Positions 43,431-53,082 of a DNA stretch of 64,000 bases are shown piece after piece. Both the position numbers and the translations under genes were made by a program. The DNA lies in assembly GCA_028278225.1 (NCBI GenBank), contig JANQEU010000071.1, forward strand, positions 1 through 64,000, read 5' to 3'. How positions within the stretch are numbered: position 1 is the stretch's first letter; every line of letters starts with the position of its first letter. This stretch comes from Cyclobacteriaceae bacterium. GTDB taxonomy: Bacteria; Bacteroidota; Bacteroidia; Cytophagales; Cyclobacteriaceae. The notes beneath the pieces are model-generated. The model did not search any database. It saw only the letters and a list, made by a program, of their open reading frames with translations, and was not told the DNA's origin.

Positions 43431-44477
43431 TTAATTATTCTCCGGACGAAGCTTCCTTACCGCCGCTCCGGCCCGCCACATTTCGGATTGCTGTAATTCT
43501 GCCAGCTCCTTTTCTAATCCATCTCTATAATCGGCCTGTTTATTGGCATCAATAGTAATCTTTGCTTCATTACCGGATGAAACGCTTTCGTACAGTTCCT
43601 CAAATACTGGAGCCACTGCATCCCTGAACTTTTTCCACCAGTCAAGGGCTCCTCTCTGAGCGGTGGTGGAGCAATTCGCATACATCCAGTCCATCCCATT
43701 TTCGGCCACAAGGGGATAAAGCGACTGGGTGGCTTCCTCCACCGTTTCATTGAAAGCTTCGGACGGAGAATGCCCCTTCTTTCGCAACAAATCGTATTGA
43801 GCAGCAAATAATCCCTGAATTGCTCCCATGAGGCTTCCTCTTTCACCGGTCAGATCGCTGTACACCTCGCTTTTGAAGTTAGTTTCAAACAAGTAGCCTG
43901 ATCCTACCCCTATGCCAAGTGCTATTACTCTTTCCCTGGCCCGCCCGGTGGCGTCCTGATGAACAGCAAAGGACGAATTCAGACCCTTTCCGGCCAAAAA
44001 TAGCCTTCTCAGTGAGGTACCTGATCCTTTTGGTGCAACCAGTATCACATCAATATCGTCCGGAGGAGTAATTCCGGTCTGATCATTATAGGTTATACCA
44101 AATCCATGTGAAAAGTATAACGCTTTTCCGGGTGTCAAATATTTCTTAATCGTAGACCACTGGTCAATCTGACCGGCATCGGAAAGCAGATACTGGATGA
44201 CAGTCCCTTTTTCGCATGCCTCTTCAATTTCAAAAAGGTCCTTGCCTTCAGTCCATCCGTCGGCCCTGGCTTTTTCCCAGGTCTTTCCGCCTTTCCTCTG
44301 TCCTACAATTACATTGAATCCATTGTCTTTCAGGTTAAGTGCTTGTCCAGGTCCCTGGACCCCATAACCAATTATGGCGATAGTTTCGTCCTTCATCACT
44401 TCCCGGGCTTTGTCAAGGGGAAATTCTTCACGCGTTACTACTACTTCTTCTACGCCTCCAAAATTGATTTTTGCCAT
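43431..44477 (-). CDS. ilvC: Ketol-acid reductoisomerase
   Basis: A 348-residue enzyme of valine and isoleucine synthesis. I-A-I-I-G-Y-G-V-Q-G-P-G-Q-A is the NADP Rossmann loop, L-S-D-A-G-Q the next motif, V-A-P-K-G-S-G follows, and the metal-binding knot contains D-L-T-G-E-R-G-S-L-M-G and E-E-A-T-Q-S-L-Y. The segment Q-R-K-G-G-K-T-W-E-K-A is not typical of the common short bacterial form and recalls the Bacteroidota/fungal-like subgroup. It is 22 bp after ilvN. Confidence 0.95.
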   Translation of the reverse strand: MAKINFGGVEEVVVTREEFPLDKAREVMKDETIAIIGYGVQGPGQALNLKDNGFNVIVGQRKGGKTWEKARADGWTEGKDLFEIEEACEKGTVIQYLLSDAGQIDQWSTIKKYLTPGKALYFSHGFGITYNDQTGITPPDDIDVILVAPKGSGTSLRRLFLAGKGLNSSFAVHQDATGRARERVIALGIGVGSGYLFETNFKSEVYSDLTGERGSLMGAIQGLFAAQYDLLRKKGHSPSEAFNETVEEATQSLYPLVAENGMDWMYANCSTTAQRGALDWWKKFRDAVAPVFEELYESVSSGNEAKITIDANKQADYRDGLEKELAELQQSEMWRAGAAVRKLRPENN

Positions 44478-44499
44478 TTTGTGTTTTACAGTTTAAAAT

Positions 44500-45093
44500 T
44501 TAGAAATCTTTTATACTAAGTCGGTTTGATTCTGAGTTTTCAAGTTCTTTGATGTAAGCCTCCGTCTTTCGTTTAGATCTTGAGATCGCTACTCTCCCGG
44601 ACCTGACAAATTCCAACAACCCGAAAGGCTCAAGCTTCTTATACAGATCGTGCGTTTCCCCCTTGTGCCCTGTTTTCTCAATTACAATATGATCCTGCTC
44701 GATTACCAGTATTCTTGCACCGCTGTTTCTTATCAAAGATTCAATTGAATTTCCATTCAAAAATACTTTGGTAGGTACTTTATATAAGGCTATCTCCTGG
44801 TAATATATCTGATCCAGTTCATAGACAAATGCCCCTAAAACTTCCACCAGCTTCCGGATCTGCTTTACCACCTTCTCTGCTTTCTCACGTGTCGTAACGG
44901 TCACAATCGTAAAACGGCTGACGCCAGCCACCTCGGAATTTGAAACGTTGAGGGAGGATATGTTTATTTTTCTGCGTGTAAAAATAATCGTGATGTTGTT
45001 CAGGAGACCTGCCTTATCTTCCGTCAGAACAGAAAGCGTAAACTCCTTTTCTTCCTTATCAGTGTGATCTTCGCTGTATAGTTTATCTTCCAT
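44500..45093 (-). CDS. ilvN: Acetolactate synthase small (regulatory) subunit
   Basis: A 197-residue ACT-domain protein: L-S-V-L-T-E-D-K-A-G-L-L-N-N-I-T-I-I-F-T-R-R-K-I-N-I-S-S-L near residue 20, then a second regulatory domain. It confers feedback control on IlvB. The start overlaps the ilvB stop by one base, which supports stoichiometric expression. Confidence 0.93.
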   Translation of the reverse strand: MEDKLYSEDHTDKEEKEFTLSVLTEDKAGLLNNITIIFTRRKINISSLNVSNSEVAGVSRFTIVTVTTREKAEKVVKQIRKLVEVLGAFVYELDQIYYQEIALYKVPTKVFLNGNSIESLIRNSGARILVIEQDHIVIEKTGHKGETHDLYKKLEPFGLLEFVRSGRVAISRSKRKTEAYIKELENSESNRLSIKDF

Positions 45094-46829
45094 TACTTTA
45101 ACCTTATGTTTGAAACAGATTCACCCGATGGTACCATGGGGAATACATTTTCCTCTTTTTCTACAATGACCTCCAATAGATTCGGGCCCTTGTGATCCAA
45201 CCATTTTTTCATGGCTGAATCCAGGTCTTCGCGTTTATCAACTTTTTGAGTTTGAATATTATAACCTTGCGCAATCAACTGAAAATCGGGATTGTTTAAT
45301 TCCGTGAAGGAATACCTGCGGTCGAAAAACAATTGTTGCCATTGCCTCACCATACCCAGAAAATGATTATTGAGAACCAGGATCTTGATATCTATTCCAT
45401 TCTGGAATATAGTCCCCAGTTCCTGGATCGTCATTTGAAAACCTCCATCACCAATTATTGCGACGACCTGACGGTCCGGTTTTCCCATTTTCGCTCCCAT
45501 AGCCGCCGGCAGTGAAAAGCCCATTGTGCCCAGACCGCCTGAAGTAACGTTACTCTGAGTCTCATCAAACCTGTAATACCTGCTGGCAATCATTTGGTGC
45601 TGACCAACATCCGTGACCAAAATTGCTTTCCCCTTCGTCATTTCGGAAACCCTCCGGACGACTTCCGCCATCTTAATCTCACCCGACTTGGGAAATAATT
45701 CATGCCGGGTCACGGTTTCCTGCTCCGTTTTCTCACATTTTCTGAATTCCTCTATCCATTGATCGTGCTGATTACTATTGACCTTTTTTATCAGAGAAAC
45801 AAGGGCTTGTTTGGCATCCGCATTTACCGCTACAGTGGTTTTTACATTTTTATCTATTTCGGCGGGATCAATTTCAATATGAATAATCCTGGCTTGTTTG
45901 GCGTATCGGTCAAGATCCCCGGTTACCCTGTCATCAAACCTCATGCCGATTGCTATAAGTACATCACACTCATTGGTGAGCACATTTGGGCCATAATTTC
46001 CATGCATCCCCAGATAGCCAACGTAAAGCGGGTGACTTACGGGAACGGCGGAAAGGCCCAAAAGCGTTGAGGCCATCGGAGCCCCCACTTTCTCGGCAAA
46101 TGCAATGAGTTCCTTCTGTGCTCCTGAGATAATCACCCCTTGTCCTACCAGGATGTAAGGTCTTTTAGCCTGATTGATGAGATCCGCCGCCTCTTTAATT
46201 TTAGATTCATCCAAAATAGGATAAGGATGGTAGCTCCTGATCCGCTCACATTTTTCGTATTTGAAATCCAACTCCCCGAATTGAGCATCCTTTGTGATGT
46301 CAATCAACACCGGACCCGGCCGTCCTGAATTTGCAATGTAAAATGCCCGTGCTATGGCATACGGGATCTCCTCAGGTTTAGAAACCTGGTAGTTCCATTT
46401 GGTTACAGGCATGGAAATACCAACAACATCCGTCTCCTGGAAAGCATCTGTCCCGAGTAAATGGGAAGGCACCTGACCGGTGATGCATACGATCGGTGTG
46501 GAATCGATCTGAGCATCCGCTATACCCGTGATCAAATTTGTTGCACCCGGCCCGGAAGTTGCGATACATACCCCCGTTTTGCCGGTCACTCTTGCAAATC
46601 CTTGTGCCGCATGCGCGGCGCCTTGTTCATGACGTACCAGTACGTGGGTCAGTCTGTCGACATGTCTGTAAAGCGCATCGTAGACGGGCATTATTGCACC
46701 GCCGGGATAACCAAAAACAGTCTCTACCCCCTCTTCCAGCAAACATCTGATCACAGCTTCGGAACCTGATATCTTGGATGTGGTTGCTTTAGGCACTTTT
46801 GCTATTTCAAGTTGTGATGTATTCATCAT
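45093..46829 (-). CDS. ilvB: Acetolactate synthase large subunit
   Basis: A 578-residue ThDP enzyme making acetolactate or acetohydroxybutyrate. [13 protein letters not shown] and [11 protein letters not shown] contain the ThDP Glu; [10 protein letters not shown] follows; [12 protein letters not shown] is the ThDP/Mg motif near residue 455. Overlaps ilvD upstream by 4 bp. Confidence 0.96.
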   Translation of the reverse strand: MMNTSQLEIAKVPKATTSKISGSEAVIRCLLEEGVETVFGYPGGAIMPVYDALYRHVDRLTHVLVRHEQGAAHAAQGFARVTGKTGVCIATSGPGATNLITGIADAQIDSTPIVCITGQVPSHLLGTDAFQETDVVGISMPVTKWNYQVSKPEEIPYAIARAFYIANSGRPGPVLIDITKDAQFGELDFKYEKCERIRSYHPYPILDESKIKEAADLINQAKRPYILVGQGVIISGAQKELIAFAEKVGAPMASTLLGLSAVPVSHPLYVGYLGMHGNYGPNVLTNECDVLIAIGMRFDDRVTGDLDRYAKQARIIHIEIDPAEIDKNVKTTVAVNADAKQALVSLIKKVNSNQHDQWIEEFRKCEKTEQETVTRHELFPKSGEIKMAEVVRRVSEMTKGKAILVTDVGQHQMIASRYYRFDETQSNVTSGGLGTMGFSLPAAMGAKMGKPDRQVVAIIGDGGFQMTIQELGTIFQNGIDIKILVLNNHFLGMVRQWQQLFFDRRYSFTELNNPDFQLIAQGYNIQTQKVDKREDLDSAMKKWLDHKGPNLLEVIVEKEENVFPMVPSGESVSNIRLK

Positions 46830-48502
46830 TCATCAGTTACGCATCCTTCCGAGGCAGACGCCACGGAGTTGATATATTTCTTCAATATTCCTTTTGATGC
46901 CTTGTACAGTGGCTTCTCCCACGCTTTCCTTCGCTGTTCAAGTTCGTCATCAGAAAGCTTCACCTCCAATATATTGTTTATTGCATCTATTCTTATAATA
47001 TCTCCGTTGCGAATTAACGCCAAAGGTCCTCCCTCTTGTGCTTCCGGCGTAATGTGACCAACAACAAATCCGTGAGATCCCCCGGAAAATCTGCCATCCG
47101 TGATCAGGGCCACATCCTTACCAAGGCCTGCCCCAATTACCGCTCCCGTGGGTTTCAGCATTTCAGGCATGCCGGGAGCGCCTTTTGGTCCCGAATATCT
47201 GATCACAATTACTTCACCCTTTTGTACTTCTTCACCAATCCCTTTTATGGCCTCAAATTCATCATTGAAGATCCTTGCAGGGCCCTCAAAAGATTCTCCT
47301 TCTTTTCCTGTGATTTTGGCTACAGCGCCCTCCGGTGCCAGATTTCCATACAGTATCTGAAGGTGACCTGTTGATTTTATCGGTTTGGCGAAAGAATGTA
47401 TCACTTTCTGACCCTGTTTAAGACCTGGTACTGATTCCAGGTTTTCAGACAGGGTTTTACCGGTTACAGTCATGCAATCCCCATGAAGATATCCCTGTTC
47501 CAGCATTTCTTTTAACACCGCCGGCACTCCTCCGATGTTATGAAGGTCTTCCATAAGATATGTACCACTCGGCTTGAGGTCTCCAATGAATGGCGTATTA
47601 TCTGATATTCGTTGAAAATCGTCCAGGCCTAGCGCCACATCCACAGATTTTGCCATTGCAATCAGATGTAAAACTGAATTTGTCGACCCCCCAAGGACCA
47701 TTACGGTGGAGATTGCATTTTCAAATGCCTTCTTCGTCATAATATCCCTTGGACGAATGTCCTCCTCAAGCAAATACCTCATCGTTGTCCCTACATCCAG
47801 CGTTTCTCTGGTCTTTGCATCACTCTCCGCAGGATTTGACGAACTAAAAGGCAGACTCATCCCCAGGGCTTCAATAGCGGAGCTCATCGTATTCGCCGTG
47901 TACATGCCGCCACAAGCTCCGGGCCCGGGAATGGAATTTTGAATGATGCCTTTAAAATCCTCGTCTGAAATATTTCCCCCCAATTTTGCTCCATACGCCT
48001 CAAACGCAGAAACAATGTTGAGATCTTCACCTTTCCAGTTGCCCGGTTTCACCGTCCCGCCATATACCATGAGGCCTGGTCTGTTGAGCCTGCCCAGGGC
48101 CATTAGCGCTCCGGGCATATTCTTGTCACACCCTACCACTGCCACTAATCCGTCATAATATTGTGCGCTTGCAACAGTTTCGATGGAATCGGCGATGATA
48201 TCCCTGGAAACCAGAGAATAGTTCATACCCCTGGTGCCATTTGACATCCCGTCACTCACACCGATAGTGTTGAAAATCAAACCTAATAATCCGTTCCCGG
48301 TGATCCCTTTTTTAACCTGATGCGCCAGGATGTTCAGATGCATGTTACAGGGGTTGCCTTCGAACCCTGTGCTTACGATCCCGACCTGTGCTTTCTGCAG
48401 ATCTTCTTCGTTTAACCCCAGGGCATATAGTTGGGCCTGTGATCCCGGCTGACTGGGATCCTGGGTGATAACACGGCTGTACTTGTTGATTGGCTCAGGC
48501 AT
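46826..48502 (-). CDS. ilvD: Dihydroxy-acid dehydratase
   Basis: A 558-residue iron-sulfur dehydratase. C-N-M-H near residue 54, [10 protein letters not shown] near 125 and [12 protein letters not shown] near 195 carry the cluster cysteines; [10 protein letters not shown] is near the end. Third common step of Ile and Val synthesis. It lies 3 bp after ilvE and overlaps ilvB by 4 bp. Confidence 0.96.
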   Translation of the reverse strand: MPEPINKYSRVITQDPSQPGSQAQLYALGLNEEDLQKAQVGIVSTGFEGNPCNMHLNILAHQVKKGITGNGLLGLIFNTIGVSDGMSNGTRGMNYSLVSRDIIADSIETVASAQYYDGLVAVVGCDKNMPGALMALGRLNRPGLMVYGGTVKPGNWKGEDLNIVSAFEAYGAKLGGNISDEDFKGIIQNSIPGPGACGGMYTANTMSSAIEALGMSLPFSSSNPAESDAKTRETLDVGTTMRYLLEEDIRPRDIMTKKAFENAISTVMVLGGSTNSVLHLIAMAKSVDVALGLDDFQRISDNTPFIGDLKPSGTYLMEDLHNIGGVPAVLKEMLEQGYLHGDCMTVTGKTLSENLESVPGLKQGQKVIHSFAKPIKSTGHLQILYGNLAPEGAVAKITGKEGESFEGPARIFNDEFEAIKGIGEEVQKGEVIVIRYSGPKGAPGMPEMLKPTGAVIGAGLGKDVALITDGRFSGGSHGFVVGHITPEAQEGGPLALIRNGDIIRIDAINNILEVKLSDDELEQRRKAWEKPLYKASKGILKKYINSVASASEGCVTDE

Positions 48503-48505
48503 TAC

Positions 48506-49399
48506 CTAAACGATAGTCAATCCCTGAAACTCATCATTCATGACCTGTTGCAGGTAAATCAATGAGAGTGAGTGGGCTTGTGTTTCTTCCCATTTTAGTT
48601 TCATTGGCTCCCCGTTTATGGTTCCAATTGGAGTAACTTCAGTTGCGGTCCCCGTAAAAAAAGCATAATCAGCTGCATAGACCTCGTCCATTGGGATGTC
48701 TTTCTCTACCACATCAATTCCCCATTCCCTGGCTAATGCAAAAATTGTCTGACGCGTGATCCCGGGAAAAGCAAAGTCCGCCCTGGGAGTAAAAAGTGTG
48801 CCATCTTTCTCATAGAAAAAGTTTGCCGCCGGACCTTCTGCGATGTTGCCTTTGGTATCCAGCATCAACGCCTCGTCATATCCAAGTTGTTTTGCCTGGG
48901 ACGAAGCCATAATTGATGCGGTATAGCCACCAATTACTTTTGCGTTAATGGCCCTCTGATCTATGAATGCCTTCTTATATTCGGATATCATTACATCAAC
49001 TGGTTTATATCCCAGGTATTTTTTCCAGGGCCATGCTGCGATGAAAATGTGGGCGTTGTCTTCCACAGTCAGATTCATATTTGGCTCAAGAAAAATTAAT
49101 GGCCGTATATAGGCTGTTTTCAAATTATTTTGAGCCAGGAGCTTATAAGCGATGTTGACCAATTCTTCCGCTGTAAATCTTATGGTAATATTGAGCTTAC
49201 CTGCAGAATCAATTAGCCGTTGAAAATGTTGTTTCGCCTTAAATACGTTACATCCGTCTGCATTCTTGTAAGATCTCATTCCGTCAAAAACTCCAAAGCC
49301 GTAATGCATGGTCTGGCTATACAGACTGGCCCTGGCTTCTGACGCTTTGATCCAATTCCCGTCCAAAAATGCAACACTGTTTTCCTTATAGTATCTCAC
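48506..49399 (-). CDS. ilvE: Branched-chain amino acid aminotransferase
   Basis: A 297-residue class IV PLP transaminase, final step for Ile, Val and Leu. M-H-Y-G-F-G-V-F-D-G-M-R and I-N-A-K-V-I-G-G-Y with the PLP Lys are visible, and E-G-P-A-A-N-F-F-Y-E and G-T-A-T-E-V-T-P-I complete the motifs. Translation must begin at the GTG at 49399: an in-frame TGA lies two codons upstream, and the nearby ATG is out of frame and leads to a stop after six codons. It is the first structural gene behind the attenuator. Confidence 0.95.
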   Translation of the reverse strand: MRYYKENSVAFLDGNWIKASEARASLYSQTMHYGFGVFDGMRSYKNADGCNVFKAKQHFQRLIDSAGKLNITIRFTAEELVNIAYKLLAQNNLKTAYIRPLIFLEPNMNLTVEDNAHIFIAAWPWKKYLGYKPVDVMISEYKKAFIDQRAINAKVIGGYTASIMASSQAKQLGYDEALMLDTKGNIAEGPAANFFYEKDGTLFTPRADFAFPGITRQTIFALAREWGIDVVEKDIPMDEVYAADYAFFTGTATEVTPIGTINGEPMKLKWEETQAHSLSLIYLQQVMNDEFQGLTIV

Positions 49400-49423
49400 G
49401 ATTCATTCGTTTAACGCCTTATA

Positions 49424-49458
49424 TTAAAAAAGCGCCATTCTTGTGGGAATGGCGCTTT
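49424..49458 (-). terminator. Attenuator terminator of the ilv-leu-thr operon
   Basis: AAAGCGCCATTC and GAATGGCGCTTT form a 12-bp stem with a 6-nt loop (arms 49447-49458 and 49429-49440), followed on the minus strand by six T. It lies between the leader peptide gene and ilvE. The 5' arm can alternatively pair with 49479-49489 (GGGAATGG with CCATTCCC), which would prevent the terminator. Confidence 0.9.
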
Positions 49459-49489
49459 ATTTTGTTTATGTTTTTCTACACCATTCCCC

Positions 49490-49543
49490 TTAAGTCATAA
49501 TAATGACAATGACGAGGGATAGAATGGTGCTTAATATTCTCAT
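49490..49543 (-). CDS. Ile/Leu/Val-rich leader peptide of the ilv operon
   Basis: An 18-codon frame encodes MRILSTILSLVIVIIMT. Ten of the 17 residues are Ile, Leu or Val, with the run L-V-I-V-I-I just before the end. The start is about 19 bp after a consensus -7 box, and the stop is followed directly by the segment (49479-49489) that can pair either back to 49522-49529 or forward to the terminator arm. This is the textbook arrangement of transcription attenuation by ribosome stalling at branched-chain codons. It was found by reading the gap upstream of ilvE; no homology is claimed. Confidence 0.88.
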   Translation of the reverse strand: MRILSTILSLVIVIIMT

Positions 49544-49561
49544 TGATTTTGAATTAAGGGA

Positions 49562-49593
49562 CAAATGTAAAAGAATGTTCTATCCAAAAACAA
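49562..49593 (-). promoter_or_regulatory. Promoter of the ilv-leu-thr operon
   Basis: On the minus strand TTG (49593-49591) and TACATTTG (49569-49562) are separated by 21 nt. The -7 box is a perfect TAnnTTTG and is the same octamer as in the TetR promoter. Transcription would begin a few bases later, shortly before the leader peptide. The rest of the 311-bp gap (49594-49710) shows no gene. Confidence 0.75.
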
Positions 49594-49710
49594 CTATTTA
49601 AAATAACATTTTCAATCTTTTTAAAAAAACTATGTATTTATTTCAATATTTTCAAACGTTGACTGAGAAACCCCGGTAAAAAGGTTTTAGAGAGGCTTTT
49701 ACGCTGAAAT

Positions 49711-50439
49711 CTATTTCTCCAGCACAAACCTGATCGGAATGGTCAGTTTTACCCTTACAAAGCGGCCACGTTGTTTACCGGGTTTCCACTTTGGAACGTT
49801 GGATAACACCCGCACCGCTTCTTCGTCACATCCAGCCCCAATTCCTTTGACCACTTTGATATCTGTAAGGGAACCATCTTTTTCAACCACAAACTGCAGA
49901 AAAACCATTCCCTGTACGTTAAGCCTGCGCGCCTGCACGGGATATTTAATATTTTCACCAATGAAAGTATAGAAAGCTTCCATACCTCCGACAGGCTCCG
50001 GGTATTGCTCGACAATTATGAATATTTCCTCAACTTTTTCCTCAGGTTCCTCTGTGAAGTCAATATTGTGGTCCAAAACCGACTCCTCTTCAACCATCTC
50101 GACATCCAGATCAAACTCAATGTCCTCGACTACTTCTTCATCAGGGACTTCCGTAATCTGGGGAGTAATAATCTCTTTCGGAGGAGGAGGTGGCGGCTGC
50201 TCACTGATTGGAATTTCCATAAGGTCCTCAAATTCGGCGTCCAGCGTCCCCAGATCCACCAGACCGATCCTATCGTAAGTTTTCCAGTTAATTGCGAAAT
50301 AACAGATAAGGAGGCTTAGGGATAGCCCCAGAAAGGAATACATCTTGCTTTTTAACCTGACAGCATCCGATCTTTCCCTTTTCACGTCTATCAGTTCCTT
50401 CAAGACACGCTCGTTGATCATAGGTTTCAATGTTTCCAT
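49711..50439 (-). CDS. TonB-family energy transducer, copy 1 (N-terminally shortened)
   Basis: A 242-residue TonB protein. One membrane helix lies at about residues 31-50, followed by a proline run (P-P-P-P-P-P-K-E), an acidic stretch and the C-terminal TonB domain (about 145-242) with Y-P-V-Q-A-R-R-L-N-V-Q-G, V-E-K-D-G-S-L-T-D and P-I-R-F-V-L. It is closely similar to the protein encoded at 50762-51574. That paralog has about 27 more N-terminal residues; here they exist in DNA but out of frame (see 50439-50498), so translation restarts at 50439. Energises outer-membrane receptors via ExbB/ExbD, not found here. Confidence 0.92.
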   Translation of the reverse strand: METLKPMINERVLKELIDVKRERSDAVRLKSKMYSFLGLSLSLLICYFAINWKTYDRIGLVDLGTLDAEFEDLMEIPISEQPPPPPPKEIITPQITEVPDEEVVEDIEFDLDVEMVEEESVLDHNIDFTEEPEEKVEEIFIIVEQYPEPVGGMEAFYTFIGENIKYPVQARRLNVQGMVFLQFVVEKDGSLTDIKVVKGIGAGCDEEAVRVLSNVPKWKPGKQRGRFVRVKLTIPIRFVLEK

Positions 50440-50498
50440 TACATAAAGAGAAGGCGGCAGATTAGAATCATGCGATCCACCACTTTATCCGTCTTCAT
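50439..50498 (-). pseudogene. Frameshifted original N-terminus of TonB copy 1 (19-codon upstream frame)
   Basis: An ATG at 50498 opens M-K-T-D-K-V-V-D-R-M and stops at a TAA whose last base is the A of the downstream ATG (TAATG). The first codons match the start of TonB copy 2 (M-K-T-K). Just after, the matching residues H-D-S-N-L-P-P-S are found in the frame of TonB copy 1, aligned with H-I-D-Q-S-L-P-L-S of copy 2. One missing base around 50468-50471 explains both. The upstream segment ATGGTCTGATC (from 50502 upward) is also shared with copy 2. Confidence 0.65.
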
Positions 50499-50701
50499 TT
50501 AATGGTCTGATCAGTATTGGTCTTTCAGTTTATACGTATCGGTTCGTTTTAAATTTCGAGTCAAACCTCAATATAAATTATGACCATTATCATTGACGAG
50601 GCTGATTTCTAAAAAAAAGGTCTTTAGTTAATAGATTCGCCGATTTGTGGTGAAGAAATGTTCGAATATTCCTCTGATCCCGTCTATTTCCTGCATTCCA
50701 T

Positions 50702-50729
50702 AAAAAAACCCTGACGTTTCCGCCAGGGT
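50702..50729 (-). terminator. Terminator after TonB copy 2
   Basis: On the minus strand ACCCTGGCG, a four-base loop and CGTCAGGGT form a 9-bp stem with one G-T pair, followed by a T tract. It lies 33 bp after the TonB stop codon. The rest of the 322-bp gap up to the next TonB gene holds the upstream frame described at 50439-50498. Confidence 0.88.
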
Positions 50730-50761
50730 AAATTGAAGAAGACCAAACCAACCACACCGGA

Positions 50762-51574
50762 TTAGTTTCTTGTTTTGAGGATGAACCTGATGGGCACAGT
50801 CATTTGAACCCTGACATTCCTTCCTCTTTGTTTGCCGGGACTCCAGGCCGGGGCTAAGGATAAAACCCTTATGGCTTCTTCGTCACATCCCGCGCCTATG
50901 CCTTTAATTACACTGATATCTGTAATCGAGCCGTCTTTTTCTACCACAAACTTTACAAAGACCACTCCCTGGATATCAAGCCTGCGTGCCTGAGAAGGAT
51001 ACTCTATATTTTCCGCAACAAATGAATAGAATGCCTGCATTCCACCCACCGGAGCCGGATAGGTCTCCACAATTGTAAATACTTCTTCTACTTCTTCCTC
51101 CACCGGTCCATCCATGGTAAAATCAATGTTATGTTGCTCAACGGCTGTTTCCTCCGTCATTTCGACATCCAGTTCTATGTCAATATCTTCGATTATCTCC
51201 TCGTCAGAAACTTCGACGATAAGCGGAGTGACCACTTCCTTAGGTGGCGGTGGTGGTGGCTGCTCACTGATCGGTACCTCCATCAAATCTTCAAAGTCAG
51301 CTTCCAAAGTTCCGAGGTCAACCAGGTCCATTCTGTCGTATGTCTTCCAATTGATCACCACGTAACAAAAAAGTAAACTGAGAGAAAGACCGAGGAAATA
51401 GAACATCTTGCTTTGAAACCGTTCCGTATCCGATTTGATCTTCTTAATTTCAATCAGGTCCTGAAGATTCCTTCTATTTACATTCACGGGTCTCAAAATT
51501 TCTGCTGCTTCTATAGACAATGGTAAACTTTGATCGATATGATCGACCGGATTTTTATTGATCTTCGTTTTCAT
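50762..51574 (-). CDS. TonB-family energy transducer, copy 2
   Basis: A 270-residue TonB protein with a longer cytoplasmic N-terminus (about 55 residues), one membrane helix at about 57-76, the motif P-P-P-P-P-P-K-E-V, an acidic region (E-E-I-I-E-D-I-D-I-E-L-D-V-E) and a C-terminal TonB domain with P-S-Q-A-R-R-L-D-I-Q-G and V-E-K-D-G-S-I-T-D. It ends T-V-P-I-R-F-I-L-K. The tandem copy downstream shows a local duplication. It is divergent from the fasciclin gene. Confidence 0.93.
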   Translation of the reverse strand: MKTKINKNPVDHIDQSLPLSIEAAEILRPVNVNRRNLQDLIEIKKIKSDTERFQSKMFYFLGLSLSLLFCYVVINWKTYDRMDLVDLGTLEADFEDLMEVPISEQPPPPPPKEVVTPLIVEVSDEEIIEDIDIELDVEMTEETAVEQHNIDFTMDGPVEEEVEEVFTIVETYPAPVGGMQAFYSFVAENIEYPSQARRLDIQGVVFVKFVVEKDGSITDISVIKGIGAGCDEEAIRVLSLAPAWSPGKQRGRNVRVQMTVPIRFILKTRN

Positions 51575-51752
51575 GGTCTGATCTGTTTGGTCTGTCCTAA
51601 ATATGGGGTCAAATCCATGAATAAAATATGATGATAGTCATTGGAATGGCTGATTTTAGCCAAAGTAGTATGCTTGCATAATATTTTGCAGAAAAATCCT
51701 GCCTCAATAATTTTTCATTATTTTTACGAAAACCTTAAAACTTTACTTTGAA

Positions 51753-53060
51753 ATGATGAAGACTAATAATGCTTTAAGACTGCTCGCTATGCTATTTGTG
51801 GTGACCGGTCTGGTCTTATTTTCGGGCTGCAGCGATGACGATGAACCCGACTGTGATGAATTGACATGGTACGCAGACACGGATAGCGATGGTTTGGGTG
51901 ATCCGAATTCCACCGAACTGGCTTGCGACCAACCCACTGGTTTTGTAGCTAATTCGGATGACGATGACGATACCACACCCTATGTAGAACCAACAGAAAC
52001 CCTGGCGCAGATCATAGCCGGCAACACCAATTTGTCTACGCTTAGCGAATTTGTAAATGCCGATGAGGATCTTAAAGCTATCATAGAGGGTACAACAGCA
52101 CATACAGTATTCCTTCCGAATGACGATGCCTTCACCAAGCTTTTGGCTACACTGGGGGCAGAGGACTTCAGCCAGATCCGTGCTGACATTGTGGCCATCG
52201 TATTGAGATTCCATTTTGTAGTCGGGGAGCATCTGACCGCTTCATTCAGTCCTACCGGTCCATTGACTACCCTTCAGACCGAACAAATAGCCTTTGGTGT
52301 AACTACCGAGGATGAAACGGTCATCACAACAGGCGGGTCGGATACCGAAGTAATTATTCTGGAAGGAGATATCAGAGCCACTAACGGCGTAGGACATATT
52401 GTTGAAACCATATTAATTCCACCTTCCGTTTTTGCTACGATAGGTGCTAATCTTGGCAAACTTTCTCAACCTGTGCTCCTGACTTCCGCCTTTAGCGAAA
52501 TTGGAGATCTGGTGGCACTGGCAGATACGGAAGTACCGGATGGGTCACTTTCAATCGCCCAAATACTGGCAAGCAGTGCTCAAGGCGTGAATGAAGAGTC
52601 CAAGTATACGGCTTTCCTTCCTGCAAATGAAGTACTTGCAGGAGTTGCAGCCCTGCAAGGTATCGATGTGGCAACGCTCATAGGAAGTATCGCACCTGAT
52701 GCGGCATCCGCCCGTGGATTCCTGCTAAACCACATTACGGAAGGCCAGATCCTTGGGAGCGATTTACCTCAAGACGCTGGAGGCGCCGGTTCCGCTATCA
52801 CCATGTTGACAGGATTGTCATTAACACCGATCAATGTTGGAGTTTCGGAAAGTGTGCCCTCAGGTTTTGTACTGGCTGTTGATCCTACTGATCAATCAAC
52901 GTATATTCCATTATTTGCGGTTGATGCCTACAAGGCTATTATTCCTGACCCGGCAGATACTGATCCAAGTGACGGACAGGATGTTATCGAACTTCCCGGT
53001 GCAGTGAATGGTTCACTTCATGTAGCGGCACCTATCACGGCTTCACCAGGAGGTAGTTGA
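51753..53060 (+). CDS. Fasciclin (FAS1)-domain lipoprotein
   Basis: A 435-residue protein with a lipoprotein signal ending L-F-S-G-C (about residue 26). A short Asp-rich module follows, W-Y-A-D-T-D-S-D-G-L-G-D and N-S-D-D-D-D-D, a calcium-binding type-3-thrombospondin-like motif seen in many Bacteroidota surface proteins. Two FAS1 domains come after: about residues 85-235 (H-T-V-F-L-P-N-D-D-A-F and G-V-G-H-I-V-E-T) and about 240-400 (K-Y-T-A-F-L-P-A-N-E). FAS1 domains mediate adhesion. A strong terminator follows. Confidence 0.92.
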   Translation: MMKTNNALRLLAMLFVVTGLVLFSGCSDDDEPDCDELTWYADTDSDGLGDPNSTELACDQPTGFVANSDDDDDTTPYVEPTETLAQIIAGNTNLSTLSEFVNADEDLKAIIEGTTAHTVFLPNDDAFTKLLATLGAEDFSQIRADIVAIVLRFHFVVGEHLTASFSPTGPLTTLQTEQIAFGVTTEDETVITTGGSDTEVIILEGDIRATNGVGHIVETILIPPSVFATIGANLGKLSQPVLLTSAFSEIGDLVALADTEVPDGSLSIAQILASSAQGVNEESKYTAFLPANEVLAGVAALQGIDVATLIGSIAPDAASARGFLLNHITEGQILGSDLPQDAGGAGSAITMLTGLSLTPINVGVSESVPSGFVLAVDPTDQSTYIPLFAVDAYKAIIPDPADTDPSDGQDVIELPGAVNGSLHVAAPITASPGGS

Positions 53061-53082
53061 TAGATTCTTAAAATAATTTTCA

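Noticed and set aside
49382-49412. ATG just upstream as the ilvE start
   Set aside because: It is out of frame and ends after six codons; the in-frame GTG at 49399 is preceded closely by an in-frame TGA.
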